NCBI RefSeq assembly: GCF_019903425.1
Contig: NZ_JACHUZ010000013.1
Location: forward strand, 1,990,361 to 2,054,360
From: Vreelandella halophila
GTDB lineage: Bacteria > Pseudomonadota > Gammaproteobacteria > Pseudomonadales > Oleiphilaceae
DNA: 64,000 bases
Direction: 5' to 3'
Positions 59,953-64,000 of the stretch are shown here, piece by piece. The position numbers were made by a program, and so were the translations under genes. Numbering within the stretch: position 1 is the stretch's first letter; the number at the start of each line of letters is the position of its first letter. The notes under the pieces were generated by a model. That model saw only the letters and a program-made list of their open reading frames with translations. It was not told the DNA's origin and searched no databases.

Positions 59953-61902
59953 ATGGCGTTCAATATCGCACTCAGCGGACTCAATGCGGCCCAGACGGAT
60001 CTGGACGTGAAAGGCAACAACATAGCCAACGCCAGCACCACGGGCTTCAAGCGCTCGCGGGCGGAATTCGGCGATCTCTACAGCTCCGGCCTGCAGAACC
60101 TGGGCGACACGTCAGCGGGCGACGGCGTCAGCGTGCAGAACACCAGACAGCTGTTCCAGCAGGGCAACATCACCGGCACCAGCAATGGCCTTGACATGGC
60201 CATCGATGGGGAAGGGTTCTTCGTTCTGGAAGGCGCCAATGGCGAACGCCAGTTCTCGCGGGCTGGTCAGTTCGGTGTGGATGAGGAGGGGTTTGTTACC
60301 AATAACCAGGGGGCCCGGGTTCAAGGGTTCCAGGCCAATGAGGACGGGCAGGTTGGTGATGTCCGGGGGGACCTGGAAGTGAACACTGAAAACCTCGCGC
60401 CCAAATCCACTACCAATGTCGCGGCGAATCTGAACCTCGATTCGCGAGAGTCGGTTCTACGTGAAGAGTTCCGGGATTTTGAGGCTGAAGGGGATAATGT
60501 CAGCCAGGTAGTTTTGGGGGGTGATGGTTTTGCGGCCCAGGGAGAGGATTACTGGGAGATAACCAGGCCGGACGACTCTACTTACACTCTTGGCGAGGAA
60601 ATCAGTGCTGGAGCTTCCGCTGGCACCATCGCGCAACGTTTGGGTCAGGAAGATGGGTTGAGGGTAGATGCTACAAATGAAGTCAGTATCACCAGTCTTC
60701 AGAATATTGATCCTAACAATGATGCGATCACGATTGGCACACAGACTTATTCAATGGACGGAGTGAGCAATCTTGATGACCTTCGCGACAAAATTCTGAA
60801 TGAAGGTACACCAGATGGTATTACCGTGGATACTGATACGTCTGGAGAAGTTCGCCTGACGGAAAGTGAAGGCAATAATATCAACGTTAGTGCTGAGGGT
60901 CCTAATTTTCAGGTTGGACTCGAAGTAACCCGTAGCGGGAGTAACGGAAGTCCCGTGACCCTTGATACATCCTCAGGGGATACGCAAGCTACTGCCCGTG
61001 GCGTACTCAACTTTCAGGTGGATCCGGGGTATGAAATAGCTGCTGGCGATACGCGGATATTGAGTGGAGACGAGCTCGATGGTACCGATCCGACAGTACG
61101 GAATAGCTTTAATTCGAACGATCCTAATACTTACAACCATTCAACCTCCACAACTATTTACGACAGTCTGGGCAACCCTCACGAACTGACCCAGTACTTC
61201 GTGAAACAAAACTCCGAAGGTAACAACTGGAAAAGCTACGTGGAGATTGATGGCGAACTGGTTGGTAACACAGCTGACAATCCCACCGGCGAAGAAGGCT
61301 TTGATCTGGTCTTCAAGGATAATGGGAGCTTGGACACAACAGCGTCCGATGATGTTCTGATAAATAACTGGGAACCTAAGGATCAAGACGGTGATCGAAA
61401 CGGTGCGGCTGGTCCCAATACCGATCTTGAAGAGCCACCGTTGGGGCCGGACACTAACAGCTCCAATTTTGTCCTCGATTACACCAACACTACCCAGGTC
61501 GGTTCAGAATTCGCCGTCAATGACCTCCAGCAGAACGGCTTCGCAACCGGCCGTCTCACCGGTCTGGATGTGAGCGAGGAGGGTGTGATCCAGGCGCGCT
61601 TCAGCAATGGCGAATCCGAGGCGCTGGGCCAGGTCGCTCTGGCCAATTTCCGGAACAATGAGGGTCTGGCGCCGGTTGGGGATACTGCCTGGGTTGAGAC
61701 CATCGACTCCGGTGATGCGGTGATCAGCCGCCCCAATACCGGTCCCCTTGGTGCCATCCAGTCAAGCTCGCTGGAGGAATCCAACGTGGATCTCTCCGAA
61801 CAGCTGGTGGGTCTGATCACCGCGCAGCGGAACTTCCAGGCCAACTCCAAGACCATCGAGACCTCGGACCAGATCACCCAGACCATCATCAACCTGCGGT
61901 AA
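59953..61902 (+). CDS. flgE: Flagellar hook protein FlgE, enlarged
   Basis: 649 residues against about 400 in Salmonella. N-terminal ALSGLNAAQTDLDVKGNNIA and C-terminal VGLITAQRNFQANSKTIETS are the conserved rod-like ends. The extra length is in the middle (roughly residues 165-400), where the gene is poorer in GC and rich in Asp, Asn and Thr. Hook surface domains D2/D3 vary widely between species; this one is large. Hook subunit outside the cell. Confidence 0.93.
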   Translation: MAFNIALSGLNAAQTDLDVKGNNIANASTTGFKRSRAEFGDLYSSGLQNLGDTSAGDGVSVQNTRQLFQQGNITGTSNGLDMAIDGEGFFVLEGANGERQFSRAGQFGVDEEGFVTNNQGARVQGFQANEDGQVGDVRGDLEVNTENLAPKSTTNVAANLNLDSRESVLREEFRDFEAEGDNVSQVVLGGDGFAAQGEDYWEITRPDDSTYTLGEEISAGASAGTIAQRLGQEDGLRVDATNEVSITSLQNIDPNNDAITIGTQTYSMDGVSNLDDLRDKILNEGTPDGITVDTDTSGEVRLTESEGNNINVSAEGPNFQVGLEVTRSGSNGSPVTLDTSSGDTQATARGVLNFQVDPGYEIAAGDTRILSGDELDGTDPTVRNSFNSNDPNTYNHSTSTTIYDSLGNPHELTQYFVKQNSEGNNWKSYVEIDGELVGNTADNPTGEEGFDLVFKDNGSLDTTASDDVLINNWEPKDQDGDRNGAAGPNTDLEEPPLGPDTNSSNFVLDYTNTTQVGSEFAVNDLQQNGFATGRLTGLDVSEEGVIQARFSNGESEALGQVALANFRNNEGLAPVGDTAWVETIDSGDAVISRPNTGPLGAIQSSSLEESNVDLSEQLVGLITAQRNFQANSKTIETSDQITQTIINLR

Positions 61903-61941
61903 GACCGCGAGTTGAGGGTTGAATGAATAGAGGAGGGTTCC

Positions 61942-62694
61942 ATGGACCGTTCGCTCTACATCTCCATGACCGGCGCAAAGCAGAACATGTACGCGCAGCA
62001 GGTCAACGCCAACAACCTGGCGAACGCGGACACCACGGGGTTCAAACAGGACTTCGCCAATGCCCGCAGCATGCCGGTGTACGGCGAACACCACCCCTCC
62101 AGGGCCTACGCCATGACGGAGAACCCGGGTGCGGATCTGAGTCATGGCCCCATGAAGCAGACTGGCCGTTCACTGGATATCGCCATCAAGGGCGATGGCT
62201 GGCTGGCGGTAGAACCGGAGCCCGGTGACGAGGCCTATACCCGTGCCGGTAGCCTGCAGGTGGATGCCAACGGCATCCTGCGCAATGGCGAAGGGCTTCC
62301 GGTTATGGGTAACGGGGGCCCGGTTGCCGTACCGCCGGCTGACAAGATTGAAATCGGCTCTGACGGCACCCTCTCAGTGGTACCCGCCGGTGCCCCCAGT
62401 GACCAGCTGGTTGAGGTGGATCGGCTCAAGCTGGTGAATCCGGACCAGGATGAGATTGAAAAAGGTGAGGATGGTCTCTTCCGCCTCAAGGAGGGCGCGG
62501 ATCAGGAGGGCCCACTGCAGCCGGACGCTGATGTCCAGGTCGTAAGCGGGTTCCTGGAGGGCTCCAACGTCTCCGCCGTGGAATCCATGATCCAGAACCT
62601 GCAGCTTTCCCGCCAGTACGAGATGCAGGTCAAAGCCATGCAGACCGCCGACGAAAACAGCCAGAGCGTGGCACGCTTGTTGCAAGACCTCTGA
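61942..62694 (+). CDS. flgF: Flagellar basal-body rod protein FlgF
   Basis: 250 residues. SLYISMTGAKQNMYAQQVNA, NNLANADTTGFKQDF and SRQYEMQVKAMQTADENSQS mark the family. Proximal rod. GGAGGG precedes the ATG. Length normal. Confidence 0.94.
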   Translation: MDRSLYISMTGAKQNMYAQQVNANNLANADTTGFKQDFANARSMPVYGEHHPSRAYAMTENPGADLSHGPMKQTGRSLDIAIKGDGWLAVEPEPGDEAYTRAGSLQVDANGILRNGEGLPVMGNGGPVAVPPADKIEIGSDGTLSVVPAGAPSDQLVEVDRLKLVNPDQDEIEKGEDGLFRLKEGADQEGPLQPDADVQVVSGFLEGSNVSAVESMIQNLQLSRQYEMQVKAMQTADENSQSVARLLQDL

Positions 62695-62778
62695 TGGAAA
62701 CGTCATGGGTGACGGAAAAGCGGCAAACCGATGCCGCCGCCCTAAGGGCCCGCACCCAAGTGATCGGAGGACAGAACA

Positions 62779-63564
62779 ATGCATCCAGCCCTTTGGGTCA
62801 GCAAGACCGGCCTCGCCGCTCAGGATAAGCAGCTGAGCACCATTTCCAACAACCTGGCTAACGTGAATACCACCGGGTTCAAGCGTGACCGCGCCAATTT
62901 CCAGGATCTGATGTACCAGACGGAGCGCCAGCCCGGCGGCCTGTCTTCCCAGAACACGGAACTGCCGTCTGGGCTCCAGCTGGGTACGGGCGTACGCGTT
63001 GCGGCAACCAGCAAGGAGCACACCCAGGGAGACATGAAGGTCACGGACCAGTCCCTGGACCTGGCCATTGATGGGGAGGGCTTCTTCCAGGTCCTCAAGC
63101 CGGATGGCGAGATCGCCTACACCCGCAACGGCGAATTCCAGCTCAACTCCGAGGGCGATATTGTTACGCCCAACGGCAACCCGATTGAACCGAACATCAA
63201 TGTGCCGGAAGAAGCCACCTCCATCACTATCGGGCGTGACGGCACCGTCAGCGCTAAGATCGCTAACGAGCCGGAGCCCCAGCAGCTGGGCCAGATCGAG
63301 CTGGCGACCTTCGTGAACCCCCAGGGGCTTCAGGCAATTGGCAGTAACCTCTACCAGGAGACCGCAGCCAGCGGTGACCCGCTGATCGGTGAAGCCGGTC
63401 TGGATGGGACCGGCACCATCGAGCAGGGCATGCTGGAAGGCTCCAACGTGGAGGTGGTCGAGGAGATGGTGAACATGATCACCACCCAGCGGGCGTATGA
63501 GATGAACTCCAAGGTCGTCTCGTCTTCGGACCAGATGCTCCAGTTCATCACCCAGAACCTGTAA
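62779..63564 (+). CDS. flgG: Flagellar basal-body rod protein FlgG
   Basis: 261 residues. LWVSKTGLAAQDKQLSTISN, NNLANVNTTGFKRDRANFQD and MVNMITTQRAYEMNSKVV are diagnostic. Forms the distal rod. An 84-bp gap with GGAGG separates it from flgF. Confidence 0.95.
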   Translation: MHPALWVSKTGLAAQDKQLSTISNNLANVNTTGFKRDRANFQDLMYQTERQPGGLSSQNTELPSGLQLGTGVRVAATSKEHTQGDMKVTDQSLDLAIDGEGFFQVLKPDGEIAYTRNGEFQLNSEGDIVTPNGNPIEPNINVPEEATSITIGRDGTVSAKIANEPEPQQLGQIELATFVNPQGLQAIGSNLYQETAASGDPLIGEAGLDGTGTIEQGMLEGSNVEVVEEMVNMITTQRAYEMNSKVVSSSDQMLQFITQNL

Positions 63565-63589
63565 CGCCGCCTCGGGTAGGAGAGCTGTT

Positions 63590-64000
63590 ATGAGCGTCGC
63601 ATCCAATGCCATCCACAAGAGCCTGCTCCTGCTGCTGGTGGTGACGCTGGCAGGCTGCCAAGCCATGACCCGTGAGCGGGCCAAGCCCGGTGATCCGGCG
63701 TTCGCGCCGGTGGAACCTGAGGCGATGATGGCGGATCAGCCGGTCAACGGCTCCATCTACCAGAACTCCCGCCGTCATAATCTGTTCAGCGACAGCAAGG
63801 CGCTGAACGTGGGAGATGTGGTGACCGTGCAGCTTCAGGAGAGCACGGCGGCGTCCAAAACCTCCAACACCAGTATTGCGAAGGAAAGTGAGACGGATCT
63901 TGAGGCGCCGTCGGTCCTGGGTCAGGAGGGCCTGGGAATCGGGACGGATGTGAGTCAGGACCGGCAGTTTGACGGTGAAGCTGAGGCGGACCAGAGCAAC
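63590..64000 (+). CDS. flgH: Flagellar L-ring protein FlgH, 5' part
   Basis: The first 137 codons are visible; the gene runs off the window. Signal with lipobox LAGCQ, and NSRRHNLFSDSKALNVGDVV and VQLQESTAASKTSNTSI are the FlgH core. Lipoprotein of the L ring in the outer membrane. GTAGGAGAG before the ATG. Confidence 0.92.
   Translation, partial: MSVASNAIHKSLLLLLVVTLAGCQAMTRERAKPGDPAFAPVEPEAMMADQPVNGSIYQNSRRHNLFSDSKALNVGDVVTVQLQESTAASKTSNTSIAKESETDLEAPSVLGQEGLGIGTDVSQDRQFDGEAEADQSN

Overview
The window is a chromosomal segment of a Gammaproteobacterium. The combination of a HexR-controlled Entner-Doudoroff cluster, a split cobalamin-dependent ribonucleotide reductase (NrdJa/NrdJb), leaders with Crc/Hfq-type CA motifs, a QueF of the long type and a sigma-54 flagellar promoter points to a Pseudomonas/Marinobacter-like lineage. 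I infer this from gene content, not from a marker gene, and genus is not established. Base composition is GC-rich in the core and clearly AT-richer in parts of 9.7-11.1 kb and 38-44 kb, which marks acquired DNA.

Layout. 0-9.6 kb: housekeeping and small accessory genes (MgtC and DUF421 membrane proteins, a periplasmic solute-binding protein, NYN-OST-HTH protein, patatin lipase, DksA-like zinc finger, transglutaminase, acetyltransferase), a decayed patch at 4.7-5.1 kb, and a higBA locus whose toxin has a nonsense codon. 9.7-14 kb: an AT-rich lipoprotein/PEP-CTERM pair, an orphan corrinoid-binding BtuF-like protein, a vapBC locus with an 11-bp inverted-repeat operator, and an IS30 relic. 14-30.1 kb: a coherent sugar-catabolism region: hexR, zwf-pgl-eda, gap, edd-glk, an ABC sugar importer (ATPase, two permeases, binding protein), a LamB-type porin and a sensor kinase/response regulator pair. 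Sugar crosses the porin, is bound and imported by the ABC system, phosphorylated by Glk, and oxidised through Zwf-Pgl-Edd-Eda to pyruvate and glyceraldehyde-3-phosphate, which Gap takes on.

30.2-44.8 kb is an accessory island: about ten attC recombination sites separating small genes with no integrase in view (an integrase-less integron cassette cluster), riddled by two identical 1,509-bp IS5-like elements in inverted orientation, two identical 1,163-bp IS5 elements, and one IS3-family element. The flanks of the two 1,509-bp elements only make sense if the 4.6 kb between them has been inverted: re-inverting it pairs 6-bp target duplications at both elements and rejoins two split reading frames (an acetyltransferase fragment and a 68-residue membrane protein cassette). 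It also puts all cassettes on one strand. The island additionally carries a shortened copy of the btuF-like gene together with its terminator.

45-58 kb: nrdJa-nrdJb with tandem NrdR-type boxes, an Ogt-type DNA repair methyltransferase, a wrecked iron ABC transporter (fbpA/fbpC remnant), PilZ protein, HD-GYP-like protein with an altered metal motif, an ABC-2 exporter, queF, and a membrane class III adenylate cyclase. 58.3 kb to the end: flgBCDEFG and the start of flgH behind a near-perfect sigma-54 promoter, with an enlarged FlgE. No tRNA, rRNA, CRISPR array or prophage was recognised.
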